NCBI GenBank assembly: GCA_016192135.1
Contig: JACPUR010000018.1
Coordinates: 10,673 to 74,672, forward strand
Source: Candidatus Tectomicrobia bacterium
GTDB taxonomy: Bacteria; UBA8248
Direction: 5' to 3'
Length of the DNA: 64,000 bases
The notes under the pieces are model-generated. The model was not told the DNA's origin. It did no database searches and was given only the letters and a program-made list of their open reading frames with translations. Shown in pieces: positions 15,559-24,779 of the stretch. Position numbers and translations under genes: made by a program. Each line of letters opens with the position of its first letter. Positions within the stretch are counted from its first letter, which is position 1.

Positions 15559-16212
15559 CTACTTCTGCCCGGTGTACTTGGCGTACTTCTTCCGGGACTC
15601 CTCGGCCAGCCGGGCCGAGACGGGGGTCTTGATCTCGAGGAGGTAGGGCCGCTCGGCCGAGGTGGCGCGGACGGCGTCGAAGAGGCCCTCGTCGTCCTTC
15701 CCCTCCCAGTCCCCCGCCTCGAGCTTCACGAAGGCCGGCTTCCCGCCGCCGAAGTAGAGGGTGGGGACGCCGAAGACGCCCTCGGCCGCCGCCTCCTCGT
15801 GGTCCTGGGCGATGAGCGGGATGGCCGCCCCGCTCTTCATGTCCTCCTCCCAGCGGGCCACGTCGAGACCCACCTCGGCGGCGATGTCGCGGAGGATGAG
15901 CTGGTTCGTGATGTCCTTCTTGTCCACGTGCTTGGCGCGGTGGAGGGCCAGGTGGTAGCGGGCGAACGCGTCCTCCCCCTGGAGCCCGGCGCACTTGGCC
16001 GCCTCGTGGGAGGGGATGTCGCGGCTGGGGAAGGTCTTGTCCTCCCACGCCTTCCACTCGGGGCCGCGCGCCTCGGCGAAGTTCATCTGCTCGAGGACGA
16101 ACGCCTTGTAGGTCACCTTCAGGTCCTTGCGCTTCCTCTCAAGACGGGTGAGCCACTCCGTGGCCCGGTAGGCGTAGGGTCAAACGTAGCAGTTCCACAT
16201 GGTCACGTTCAT
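15559..16212 (-). CDS. DsbA/FrnE-like thioredoxin-fold selenoprotein (UPYA)
   Basis: Translation should start at ATG 16212, which has a near-ideal AAGGAG six bases upstream. Codon 11 (16182-16180) is TGA, and the frame then continues for 206 codons through a DsbA/FrnE-type protein: VTMWNCYV-U-PYAYRAT at the end of the first strand, a helical insertion with HEAAKCAGLQGEDAFARYHL, and the cis-Pro loop VFGVPTLYFGG. The UGA sits where this family has its active-site cysteine (CPYC/CPWC), so selenocysteine is expected. The second Cys of the usual CxxC is Ala here (UPYA); another Cys lies three residues before the Sec. A hairpin just downstream resembles a bacterial SECIS. If UGA were a stop, no full thioredoxin fold could be made. 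Confidence 0.75.
16145..16167 (-). promoter_or_regulatory. Putative SECIS hairpin
   Basis: Reading the minus strand, 15 bases after the UGA, GCCAC and GTGGC form a perfect stem around a GGA loop; outer CGG/CCG bases can extend it with a bulge. The apical loop starts 21 bases after the UGA and begins with G, as in the bacterial SECIS model. The selenoprotein at 40024 has a stem of the same sequence at the same offset. Confidence 0.6.
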
Positions 16213-16352
16213 CGCGCGCTCCTTTCGGGGGATGGCCCGCCCTGGATGCCCTTCCATTATGGCACAGGGGGATTTTTGCCCCAAGCTAAGGTAAAGGCCG
16301 CAAAGGTTACAGAATCACTCATGTAATTTTTCGTTAATATCACCTGCCTATA

Positions 16353-16381
16353 TTGACAAATGCCCGAAAGGCTGGCATATT
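16353..16381 (+). promoter_or_regulatory. Sigma70-type promoter of the siroheme operon
   Basis: TTGACA (16353-16358), a 17-base spacer and CATATT (16376-16381, four of six matches) lie in a strongly AT-rich patch (about 16260-16450) unlike the rest of the window. It is oriented towards hemD, about 95 bases upstream of its ATG. Confidence 0.6.
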
Positions 16382-16482
16382 TTACCAGTATTTAAAAGCG
16401 AGTTAGTTTTAATTGAGCGGAATCATCTAAATTCATTCTATATCAATCGGTTGCAGCGGCCCATCCTAGCCCCGGAGCGGAC

Positions 16483-17307
16483 ATGGGCATCCTCGCAGGG
16501 AAGACCGTGGTCATCACCGGCCAGCGCCGCGGCGCGGAGATGGCCGAGATGGTCCGCCGCCTGGGCGGGGAGCCCCGCCTCGTCCCGACCGTCAACCTGC
16601 GGTTCGAGGAGGCGAAGGAAGAGGCCGGGCGCCTCGCCCGCCTGGTGCTGGAGGGAGTGGACGCCGCCGTCTTCTACACCGGGGTGGGCGCGAGGGCCGT
16701 GGCCGCCGCCTCGGATCGGCTGGGCCGAAAGGAAGCCTTCCTGGACGCCCTGCGGAAGGCCTGGGTCCTCTCCCGGGGCCGGAAAGCCCTCCGCGCCCTG
16801 CGCGAGATCGGCCGCCCCCCCGACGCGGAAGCCGAGCCCGGCACCACCGAGGGCGTGATCGAAGCCCTCGCGGGCAGGGACTTGGACGGCCGCCGCGTCT
16901 GGGTCCAGACCCCCGGCGCCCTGCCCCGGGGCCTGGGCGAATACGTCGAGGCGCGCGGGGGCCGCCTGCTGCACGGCTCGCCCTATCGCTTCTTGCCCCC
17001 CGAGGACCCGGCCGCCCTCCAGTCCCTCATCGAGGATCTGGCCGCCGGCCGGCCCGACGCCGCCACGTTCACCAGCCCTCCCGCCGTCCACAACCTCTTC
17101 CTCGCGGCGGACGACGCCGGCTGCGCCGAGGCGCTCGCCGAGGCGCTGGGAAGGAAGATCCTCACCGCGTCCATCGGCCCGGTCACCTCCGCCGCGCTCC
17201 GGGAGCACGGCGTGGAGCCGGGCGTCGAGTCGCCCACCCAGCGGATGGGCGATCTCCTCCACCAGGCCGCCGGCGCCCTGAGCGCCGCCCCAGCGAGGCC
17301 AAGCTGA
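16483..17307 (+). CDS. hemD: Uroporphyrinogen-III synthase
   Basis: A 274-residue HemD-family protein that closes the tetrapyrrole ring (hydroxymethylbilane to uroporphyrinogen III). Visible family marks are the N-terminal LAGKTVVITGQRRGAEMAEM, the FYTGVGARAVAA loop, the second-domain start GRRVWVQTPGALPRGLGEYV and the FTSPPAVHNLF/ASIGPVTSAALREHG motifs. HemD is poorly conserved, but position directly before cobA supports it. GGAG lies just ahead of the ATG. It leads an operon with cobA, the sulfite/nitrite reductase and sirB, so it feeds siroheme as well as haem synthesis. Confidence 0.88.
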   Translation: MGILAGKTVVITGQRRGAEMAEMVRRLGGEPRLVPTVNLRFEEAKEEAGRLARLVLEGVDAAVFYTGVGARAVAAASDRLGRKEAFLDALRKAWVLSRGRKALRALREIGRPPDAEAEPGTTEGVIEALAGRDLDGRRVWVQTPGALPRGLGEYVEARGGRLLHGSPYRFLPPEDPAALQSLIEDLAAGRPDAATFTSPPAVHNLFLAADDAGCAEALAEALGRKILTASIGPVTSAALREHGVEPGVESPTQRMGDLLHQAAGALSAAPARPS

Positions 17308-17309
17308 AC

Positions 17310-18187
17310 ATGCCCAGAGACCTCTCCTTCTCCCCGGAGCCCTCCCTCGGGAAAGTCGCCATCGTCGGCGCGGGCCCGGGGGACCCCGACCTGCTCACCC
17401 TCCGCGCCGCCCGGCTCATCGGCCAGGCGGGGGCGGTGGTGCACGATCGCCTTCTCTCCCCGGAAATCCTCGATCTCTGCTCCGATGACTGCCGCGTGAT
17501 CTACGCGGGGAAGTCGCCGGGGTGCCACGCCCTCCGCCAGGAGGAGATCAACGATCTCCTCGTCTCGCTGGCCCGGGAGGGGCTCGACGTGGTGCGCCTG
17601 AAGGGGGGCGACCCCTTCGTCTTCGGCCGCGGGGGCGAGGAGGCCGAAGCCCTGGCCGCCGCGGGGATTCCCTATGAGGTCGTGCCGGGCGTCACCTCCG
17701 CCGTCGCGGCCCCGGCCTTCGCGGGCATCCCGGTCACCCACCGGGGGCTCGCCGCCTCGGTCACTTTCGTCACCGCCCACGAGGACCCGGCCAAGGAATC
17801 GGGCCAGGTGGACTACGCCCACCTGGCCCGCGCCAAGGGCACCCTCGTCTTCCTGATGGGGGCGCGCGCCGTGGGCCGCATCGCCCGGAGCCTCCTCTCG
17901 AATGGCATGGCGGCCGCGACGCCCGTGGCCATCGTCGAGAACGGCTCGACCCCCCGCCAGCGCACCCTCCGCTGCCGCCTCGGGGAGGCGGCCCGCCTCG
18001 CCGAGCGCGAGGAGGTGGCCTCGCCCGCCGTGGTGGTGGTGGGGGAGGTGGCCGCCCTGGCCGATTCCCTCGCCTGGTTCCAGCCCGAGGCCGCCGCCGA
18101 TATGCCCTGGTGCCGGCCCGTCCCCGATCCCGAAACCGCTGCCGGCCGCGCCTCCGTGGCGCGGCCCGAAACCCACGTGAGGACGCC

Positions 18188-18191
<4 letters not shown>
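17310..18191 (+). CDS. cobA: Uroporphyrinogen-III C-methyltransferase (SUMT)
   Basis: A 293-residue SAM-dependent methyltransferase that makes precorrin-2 from uroporphyrinogen III. The tetrapyrrole methylase signatures are clear: VAIVGAGPGDPDLLTLRAAR, LKGGDPFVFGRGGEE, VVPGVTSAVAAPAFAGIPVT and the ASVTFVTAHE segment. The siroheme-specific dehydrogenase (CysG-N/SirC) is not fused here and is not seen in the window. It starts two bases after hemD ends and overlaps the reductase gene by four bases (ATGA), so the genes are cotranscribed. Confidence 0.93.
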
Positions 18192-20008
<1,817 letters not shown>

Positions 20009-20046
20009 TTGAGCGGGATATCGCAGCGCCGCCGGGAGAACGCCGG

Positions 20047-20448
20047 ATGAACCCATCCGAGCCCAGGCTCGCCGTCCTCCTCCTGGGCCACGGGAGCAAG
20101 GCCGAGGGGGCGAACGAGGCCATGCACCGGGTCGAGGCCGACCTCCGGGCCCAGCACCCGGGGTGGATCGTCGCCTCCGCCTTCCTGGAGATCAACCATC
20201 CCTCCATCCCCGAGGGCATCGACCTCTGCGCCCGGCGGGGGGCGGAGCGCATCATCCTCCTCCCCTACTTCCTGCATCTCGGGAACCACGTCGCCCAGGA
20301 CCTCCCCCGCCTCATGGCCGAGGGCCAGGCCCGCCACCCCGGCCTCGAGATCACCCTGGGGCCTCACCTCGGCTACCACCCCAAGCTCGCCGAGATCGCC
20401 GAGGAGCGGCTGCGGGAGGCGATGGAGGGGGTCCACGCCAAGAGGTAG
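20047..20448 (+). CDS. sirB: Sirohydrochlorin ferrochelatase (CbiX/SirB short form)
   Basis: A 133-residue single-domain chelatase that should insert iron into sirohydrochlorin to give siroheme. Family motifs are LLLGHGSKAEGANEAM with the metal-binding His, and LLPYFLHLGNHVAQDLP with the second His pair. The ATG at 20047 follows GGGAGAACGCCGG. It is the last gene of the siroheme/reductase operon; cobalt insertion by this family is also known, but context favours iron. Confidence 0.88.
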   Translation: MNPSEPRLAVLLLGHGSKAEGANEAMHRVEADLRAQHPGWIVASAFLEINHPSIPEGIDLCARRGAERIILLPYFLHLGNHVAQDLPRLMAEGQARHPGLEITLGPHLGYHPKLAEIAEERLREAMEGVHAKR

Positions 20449-20463
20449 GGGCCATTTCACGCC

Positions 20464-20539
20464 GTAGGGGCGTGTGGCATACGCCCCGGCCCAAGCCTGC
20501 CATTCATCCCTAGGGGCGGGTTTCAAACCCGCCCCTGCA
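20464..20539. repeat. Two GTAGGGGC-type palindromes
   Basis: An imperfect copy at 20464-20487 (core TGTGGCATACG) and a nearly perfect one at 20511-20539 (core GGGTTTCAAACCC), both in the space behind sirB. They belong to the constant-end, variable-core palindrome family found throughout the host part of the window. Confidence 0.75.
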
Positions 20540-20550
20540 TAACCACCACG

Positions 20551-20575
20551 GGCCGCGCGAGCGGCCTTTTCTTTT
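20551..20575 (+). terminator. Intrinsic terminator
   Basis: GGCCGC and GCGGCC form a perfect stem with GCGA loop, followed by TTTTCTTTT. It ends the siroheme operon. A near copy lies at 21602. Confidence 0.88.
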
Positions 20576-20614
20576 GGGCCTTGCGGCCTATCCGCCAATG
20601 GCGTATGCTGACAC

Positions 20615-20932
20615 ATGCGCTTCATCGAGACGCCGGTCTTCACGAAGATCATCCTCGATCTCATGGACGACGAGGATTACCGTCGGCTCCAATTGGCCTT
20701 GCTATTCAGGCCCGAGCAGGGCGCCCTCATCCGGGGCGGCGGCGGGCTCCGGAAGATCCGGTGGGGCGCGCGGGACGAAGGAAAGCGGGGCGGGGCTCGC
20801 GTCATCTATTTCTGGCACAAAGGGGAGGAGACGATTTACATGCTCCTCGCCTACTCGAAGCGCGACCAGGAAGACCTGACGCCCGCTCAACTAAAAATCC
20901 TGAGCCGCCTGGTGCGGGAGGAGTTCAAGTGA
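20615..20932 (+). CDS. higB: RelE/HigB-type toxin
   Basis: A 105-residue protein of the RelE/HigB toxin superfamily: MRFIETPVFTKIILDLMDDE, the GGLRKIRWGARDEGKRGG core and VIYFWHKGEETIYMLLAYSK, ending LKILSRLVREEFK. Such toxins cut mRNA at the ribosome. The gene overlaps a downstream HTH gene by four bases, the toxin-first order typical of higBA loci. It begins 40 bases after the upstream terminator, so it has its own promoter, probably autoregulated by the antitoxin. Confidence 0.82.
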   Translation: MRFIETPVFTKIILDLMDDEDYRRLQLALLFRPEQGALIRGGGGLRKIRWGARDEGKRGGARVIYFWHKGEETIYMLLAYSKRDQEDLTPAQLKILSRLVREEFK

Positions 20933-21219
20933 GGACCCAGGAGTTCAACCAACTGGTCAAGAGCGTCAAGCAGGCGGGGAAAATCCGGCGCGGCAAGATG
21001 AAGGCCGGGCGCACCTTCTCCTTCCGGCCCGCCGACGTGAAGGCCATCCGGACCGGGCTCAAGAAATCCCAGGCTGAGTTCGCCCTGATGATCGGGGTGA
21101 GCGTCGCGACGCTCCAGAACTGGGAGCAGGGCCGCCGCCAGCCCGAGGGCCCGGCCCGCGCCCTCCTCAAGGTGGCGGCGGAGAACCCCAAGGCGGTCGA
21201 GCGGGCGCTGAGCGCGTAG
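20929..21219 (+). CDS. higA: XRE-family HTH antitoxin
   Basis: A 96-residue protein starting at GTG 20929 inside the toxin stop. The C-terminal two thirds hold a Cro/C1-type helix-turn-helix (LKKSQAEFALMIGVSVATLQ, then NWEQGRRQPEGPARALL). It should neutralise the toxin and repress the operon. The N-terminal 30 residues are basic and flexible, likely the toxin-binding part. Confidence 0.83.
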   Translation: MRTQEFNQLVKSVKQAGKIRRGKMKAGRTFSFRPADVKAIRTGLKKSQAEFALMIGVSVATLQNWEQGRRQPEGPARALLKVAAENPKAVERALSA

Positions 21220-21236
21220 GCTGGCGGAGAGGTCGA

Positions 21237-21482
21237 ATGGCGGCGAGCCTGAAGTTCACATACGACCGCGACGCCGACATCCTCCACATCGACAAGCACT
21301 CCCCATACGCGGCGCAGGAGTCGGAGGAGCTGGGGGACGAGATCGTCGCGCGCCTCAACCCCGAGGCGGGCGAGGTCGAGAACCTCGAAATCCTCTTCTT
21401 CTCGACGCGGCTCCTGCGCAAGGACGCCTTCGAGCTCCCCGTCGCGGCCGACCTCCGGCTGCCGGGAAAGGACGGGGGCTGA
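21237..21482 (+). CDS. DUF2283 family protein
   Basis: An 81-residue protein with the DUF2283 pattern: FTYDRDADILHIDKHSPYAA, then a Glu-rich turn and VARLNPEAGEVENLEILFFS. Members are small proteins often found next to RelE- or DUF4258-type genes and may be antitoxin-like. It lies 17 bases behind the HTH antitoxin, so it is probably a third member of the toxin-antitoxin operon. A second family member occurs at 60997. Confidence 0.75.
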   Translation: MAASLKFTYDRDADILHIDKHSPYAAQESEELGDEIVARLNPEAGEVENLEILFFSTRLLRKDAFELPVAADLRLPGKDGG

Positions 21483-21499
21483 AAAGGGTTCCACCCAGT

Positions 21500-21582
21500 G
21501 TCATTCCGAGCGCAGCGAGAAATCTTCGCGCCTCGCTACGCGCGTAGATTCTTCACTCCATTGCGCTCCGTTCAGAATGACG
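21500..21582. repeat. TCATTC-type interspersed repeat
   Basis: Begins GTCATTCCGAGCGCAGCGAG and ends TTCAGAATGACG, with inverted ends and an internal CTTCG/TAGATTCTTC hairpin. One of several related elements (others at 24691, 26725, 28772, 53211 and 53461). Confidence 0.7.
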
Positions 21583-21601
21583 TCTTTTCCCTTAGTAACT
21601 T

Positions 21602-21629
21602 GGCCGCACGGGCGGCCTTTTCTTTTTTC
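21602..21629 (+). terminator. Intrinsic terminator
   Basis: GGCCGC-ACGG-GCGGCC followed by TTTTCTTTTTT. Almost identical to the terminator at 20551; together they flank the toxin-antitoxin block. Confidence 0.88.
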
Positions 21630-21685
21630 TACACAACATGAAACAATGAAAAAACGATAAAGGTTCTGTCGTGGGAGCCGAACAC

Positions 21686-22510
21686 ATGGAATTACTATTA
21701 GCTTTCCTGATGGGAGTCACCTCATCTGCTGTTGTTGCCTACGTCGTCTATCGCAAACAGCGCCGTGAGTCACTCCAGGCGGAGGCTGCACTTCTTCAAC
21801 GTCTTGCCGAACACGGTGAAGTCCTAGGCTTCGCGGCAGCTACTTCCCTACAAGCGGTAGGGTCTACCGAAAGACTGGAGCGCGACGTCTCCATTCTTCG
21901 TCGTCAAGTAACGACTGCTCTCGATTCGGGCGAGACGGTGCGGCGCGATCATGTCGATCTGGCGCGAGGCCTGCTTGCAAGTAATTTTTCGCTGGACGAA
22001 CGTACACTCAAAGAGCTTCATAGCTTGCTACTGGGACGAGAACTTGACTACGCAGGGCAATTTCGTGACATCCTCGTAAGGGTTGGTGGATCGTCGCTAG
22101 AAACTGACGGCCTCGCATCTGTGCCTGAGCCAGATCAGGTACGGCAGCAACTTGCCGCGGTACTAGAAGCTTGGGCACAGGCAGTTATGGTGGCATCTGC
22201 TTTGCCGCCCAAGGAACGCCTCGATCACATTTTGCGTTTCCATATCGGATTACTACAGGTACATCCATTTTTTGACGGCAATGGACTTCTCGCTCGCGTA
22301 CTTTTAGCAGTCCACACGGAAGAACATCTGGGCATTAGAGTCATGCTTCCAAGGCGTGACGCCGCCTATTTCCGCGCCTTACGTCAAGCCAGCCAAGGAA
22401 ATTATGATGATCTCCTTCGTTACGTAAAAATAAAAATGGACGACGCGGTCCAACATCGGCTCCCAGCGGACGGAGCGCCGAGCGACCGCGCGGGAAAGGA
22501 GGCGTCATGA
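21686..22510 (+). CDS. Membrane-anchored Fic-like protein with variant motif
   Basis: A 274-residue protein with an N-terminal transmembrane segment (ELLLAFLMGVTSSAVVAYVV), a coiled segment and a Fic domain. The Fic loop reads HPFFDGNGLLAR near residues 192-203 against the usual HPFx(D/E)GNGRxxR: the catalytic His, Asp and GNG are kept but the first Arg is Leu. Fic enzymes transfer AMP or other phosphate groups to proteins; loss of that Arg may alter or abolish phosphate binding. GTG 21671 is an alternative start. Base composition looks clearly less GC-rich than the neighbours, suggesting recent transfer. Its stop overlaps the next gene. Confidence 0.72.
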   Translation: MELLLAFLMGVTSSAVVAYVVYRKQRRESLQAEAALLQRLAEHGEVLGFAAATSLQAVGSTERLERDVSILRRQVTTALDSGETVRRDHVDLARGLLASNFSLDERTLKELHSLLLGRELDYAGQFRDILVRVGGSSLETDGLASVPEPDQVRQQLAAVLEAWAQAVMVASALPPKERLDHILRFHIGLLQVHPFFDGNGLLARVLLAVHTEEHLGIRVMLPRRDAAYFRALRQASQGNYDDLLRYVKIKMDDAVQHRLPADGAPSDRAGKEAS

Positions 22511-22770
22511 AGCGTAAAGGCCGCGCCCGGGCGGACGACCTGCGGGCCGAGTACGCGTTCGACTACGCCAAGGCGGTGCGCGGGAAGTACCACCGCCGCC
22601 TGCTGCGGGAAGGGGCGAACGTGGCCGTGCTGGAACCGGACGCGGCGGAGAAATTCCGCGATTCCGCCGCTGTCAACGACGCCCTGCGGTCGCTGCTTCA
22701 GGTGTCCGATTCGACCCGCCGCCTGACCGCGCGCCCCAAGCGAAAGGCGCGCAAGACGGATGCCGCTTAG
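22507..22770 (+). CDS. Small antitoxin-like protein
   Basis: An 87-residue protein (DLRAEYAFDYAKAVRGKYHR, LREGANVAVLEPDAAEKF, AVNDALRSLL) of a widespread uncharacterised type usually found beside toxin genes. The C-terminus is basic. It overlaps the Fic-like gene by four bases but is GC-rich, unlike that gene. An antitoxin or DNA-binding partner role is inferred from context. Confidence 0.6.
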   Translation: MKRKGRARADDLRAEYAFDYAKAVRGKYHRRLLREGANVAVLEPDAAEKFRDSAAVNDALRSLLQVSDSTRRLTARPKRKARKTDAA

Positions 22771-22774
22771 CCAG

Positions 22775-22802
22775 CAGGGGCGGGTTTGAAACCCGCCCCT
22801 AC
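22775..22802. repeat. GTAGGGGC-type palindrome, core GGGTTTGAAACCC
   Basis: A perfect palindromic element between two genes; same core as the copy at 62593. Confidence 0.8.
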
Positions 22803-22808
22803 ATTTTC

Positions 22809-23216
22809 TCAATCCCCTACCCCTTCCCCCCCCGGATACCGCTTCTCGGCCTCCTCGGCCCCCGCGGCGAGGTTGTAGTCCTGGTCGAGGTTGCCGTCCC
22901 CGGCGGGGAACTTGACGGTGAAGAAGGTGGCCCCGCCCTCGAGGGCGCGGCTGCGGTGGTGGGTGAAGCGGGGGATGTGGATGAGGTCGCCGGGCCCGAC
23001 GATCTTCTCCTCGCCGCCCAGGATGTAGTGGAGTCTGCCTTCCAGGATGAGGGTGAACTGCTCCTCGTTCGGGTGCATGTGGAGCGGGGGGCCCTCCCCG
23101 GCGGGCTTGGTGACGACCCCCGCCTTCATGAACTCCCCGGTCACGGTCTTGGCGGTGATGGCGGGGTTCACGTTGCTGTGCTTCTCCTTCATCCCGGCGA
23201 TCTCGTAGAAGGGCAC
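22809..23216 (-). CDS. Cupin-domain protein
   Basis: A 135-residue single-domain cupin. The first motif reads GPPLHMHPNEEQFTLILEGR and the second GDLIHIPRFTHHRSRA, giving His/Glu ligands for a metal ion. The start is GTG 23216 with GAGGAG seven bases upstream. Such proteins act as isomerases, dioxygenases or ligand sensors; no substrate can be named. It lies downstream of the Gfo/Idh oxidoreductase on the same strand but with a repeat-filled gap between them. Confidence 0.8.
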   Translation of the reverse strand: MPFYEIAGMKEKHSNVNPAITAKTVTGEFMKAGVVTKPAGEGPPLHMHPNEEQFTLILEGRLHYILGGEEKIVGPGDLIHIPRFTHHRSRALEGGATFFTVKFPAGDGNLDQDYNLAAGAEEAEKRYPGGEGVGD

Positions 23217-23272
23217 CGCGGGTCTCCTCTGCCGGCGGGGGTCAGGGATCAGATTCGGGCCTTGACGCTTCC

Positions 23273-23343
23273 GTAGGGGCGATGCTTGTCATCGCCCGCC
23301 TTGGAAGGGCGCCGCCCGGGGCGAACACGAGGTTCGCCCCTAC
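23273..23343. repeat. GTAGGGGC-type repeat pair and Ctccc-rich element
   Basis: GTAGGGGCGATGC...GCATCGCC-like half elements at 23273-23297 and 23318-23343. A CTCACCCCAACCCTCTCCCA-type element with a complementary GGGAGAGGG arm follows at 23347-23380. Confidence 0.65.
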
Positions 23344-23426
23344 GGACCCTCACCCCAACCCTCTCCCATGGGGAGAGGGAGCAAGGCGCCACCCCTCCCG
23401 AGACAACGCCTATTGAACCTCCCCCC

Positions 23427-24551
23427 CTAGTTCAAATCCTCGAACGTGGCCGCGTCGGGGGGCAGGGCCACCGCCTTGCCGCGCCGGGCCGAGAGGTCCA
23501 TCGCCTTGGTGAGGACGAGGTTGCGGTGGCCCTCCGCGGCGGTGGCGTGGGGGGTGTCGAGGCCGGTGTGGACCCGGGCGAACCAGGCGTTCGTCTCCTC
23601 GCGCATGGGGCCCCAGAGCTGGCCCAGGGCGATGTCCCCGGGCGGGTAGCTGGTCAGGAAGTCCACGTTGCGCTTCACCTCGGGGCTGTAGCCCGCGGGC
23701 TGGCCCTTCTCGGAGGCGAGCACCAAGTCGCGGTGGGTGTCGTCGATGGTGAGGACGCCCTCGGTGCCCACGATGCCGATCTCGAGGCTGTAGACCGAGC
23801 CCGGCCACACGACCGGGAGCGCCCAGTTGATGGACATGCTCCAGATGGTGCCGTCTTCGAACGTGAAGAGGCCGAAGGTGGCGTCCTTGGTGCCGCAGGA
23901 GACGCCGATGGCCTTGTCCACCGAGCGGGCGTAGATCTCGACGGGCTTCTTGCCCTCGAGGAGCCACATGCAGATGTCGAGGCTGTGGGTGCCCGAGACC
24001 ACCATGGGGGTGAGGACGGAGCGGTTCTCGGTCTTGGCCACGGTGGCGATGGGGACGAGGCGGTTCATGAAGGCGCGGGTGGTGACCGAGGTCACGTCGC
24101 CCAGCTGGCCGGTGCGCACCCTCTCCTTCGCCACGAGGAAGCGGCGGCGGAAGCGCTGGGTGTAGCCCACCACGGCGTCGATCCCGGCGTCCTGGATGGC
24201 CTTGAGCACCCGGGCCGAGTCCTTCACGTTCGTGGCGAGGGGCTTCTCGATCATCATCTGGTGCCCGCGCTCGACGGAGGCGAGGATGGGGCCGACGTGC
24301 TCGTTCTCCTCGGTGGCGATGATGGAGGCGTTCACCTCGGGCCGGGCGAGGAGCTCCTTGTAGTCCTTGGTGAAGAAGTCGGCCTTCACGTCCTCGGCCA
24401 GCCTGCGGCCCGCCTTCTCGTCGATGTCGCAGAGCCCCAGCCACTCGACGCCGGGGTAGTCCCGGGCGAACTCCCCCCGGATGCGGCCCACCTTGCCGCA
24501 GCCGACCATGGCCAGGCCGATGGGCTTTTTTCCATTCCTTTGCGCGCTCAT
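23427..24551 (-). CDS. Gfo/Idh/MocA-family oxidoreductase
   Basis: A 374-residue NAD(P)-dependent oxidoreductase. The Rossmann part starts LAMVGCGKVGRIRGEFARDY, with the family's EKPLATNVKDSARVL (catalytic Lys region) and the C-terminal beta-sheet domain containing GTHSLDICMWLL (His). Substrates in this family are sugars, inositols and their derivatives; the exact one is unknown. GGGAG precedes ATG 24551. It lies downstream of three acetamidase genes on the same strand and may act in the same catabolic set. A second Gfo/Idh gene occurs at 44618. Confidence 0.87.
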   Translation of the reverse strand: MSAQRNGKKPIGLAMVGCGKVGRIRGEFARDYPGVEWLGLCDIDEKAGRRLAEDVKADFFTKDYKELLARPEVNASIIATEENEHVGPILASVERGHQMMIEKPLATNVKDSARVLKAIQDAGIDAVVGYTQRFRRRFLVAKERVRTGQLGDVTSVTTRAFMNRLVPIATVAKTENRSVLTPMVVSGTHSLDICMWLLEGKKPVEIYARSVDKAIGVSCGTKDATFGLFTFEDGTIWSMSINWALPVVWPGSVYSLEIGIVGTEGVLTIDDTHRDLVLASEKGQPAGYSPEVKRNVDFLTSYPPGDIALGQLWGPMREETNAWFARVHTGLDTPHATAAEGHRNLVLTKAMDLSARRGKAVALPPDAATFEDLN

Positions 24552-24621
24552 CCGATGCTCCCTATCGATGAATTCCGACCTTCCGAAAGAAAATCGTCAA
24601 GCCCGTCATGCGGGAGGAACC

Positions 24622-24744
24622 GTAGGGGCAGGCCCCCGTGCCTGCCCCCCGCCGGGGCGGCCACAGTGGGCCGCCCCTACAGATTCCAAAAGCAGATTCT
24701 TCGCGGAGTTTACCCTGAGCGCAAGCGCAGGGCTCAGAATGACG
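24622..24744. repeat. Mixed intergenic repeats
   Basis: Two GTAGGGGC-type elements (24622-24648, 24654-24680) followed by the right half of a TCATTC-type element (24691-24744, ending CTCAGAATGACGG). They fill most of the gap between the Gfo/Idh and acetamidase genes. Confidence 0.7.
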
Positions 24745-24779
24745 GCCTTTCGCCGTCCCGGTATCGCTCTCCTCTCCCC

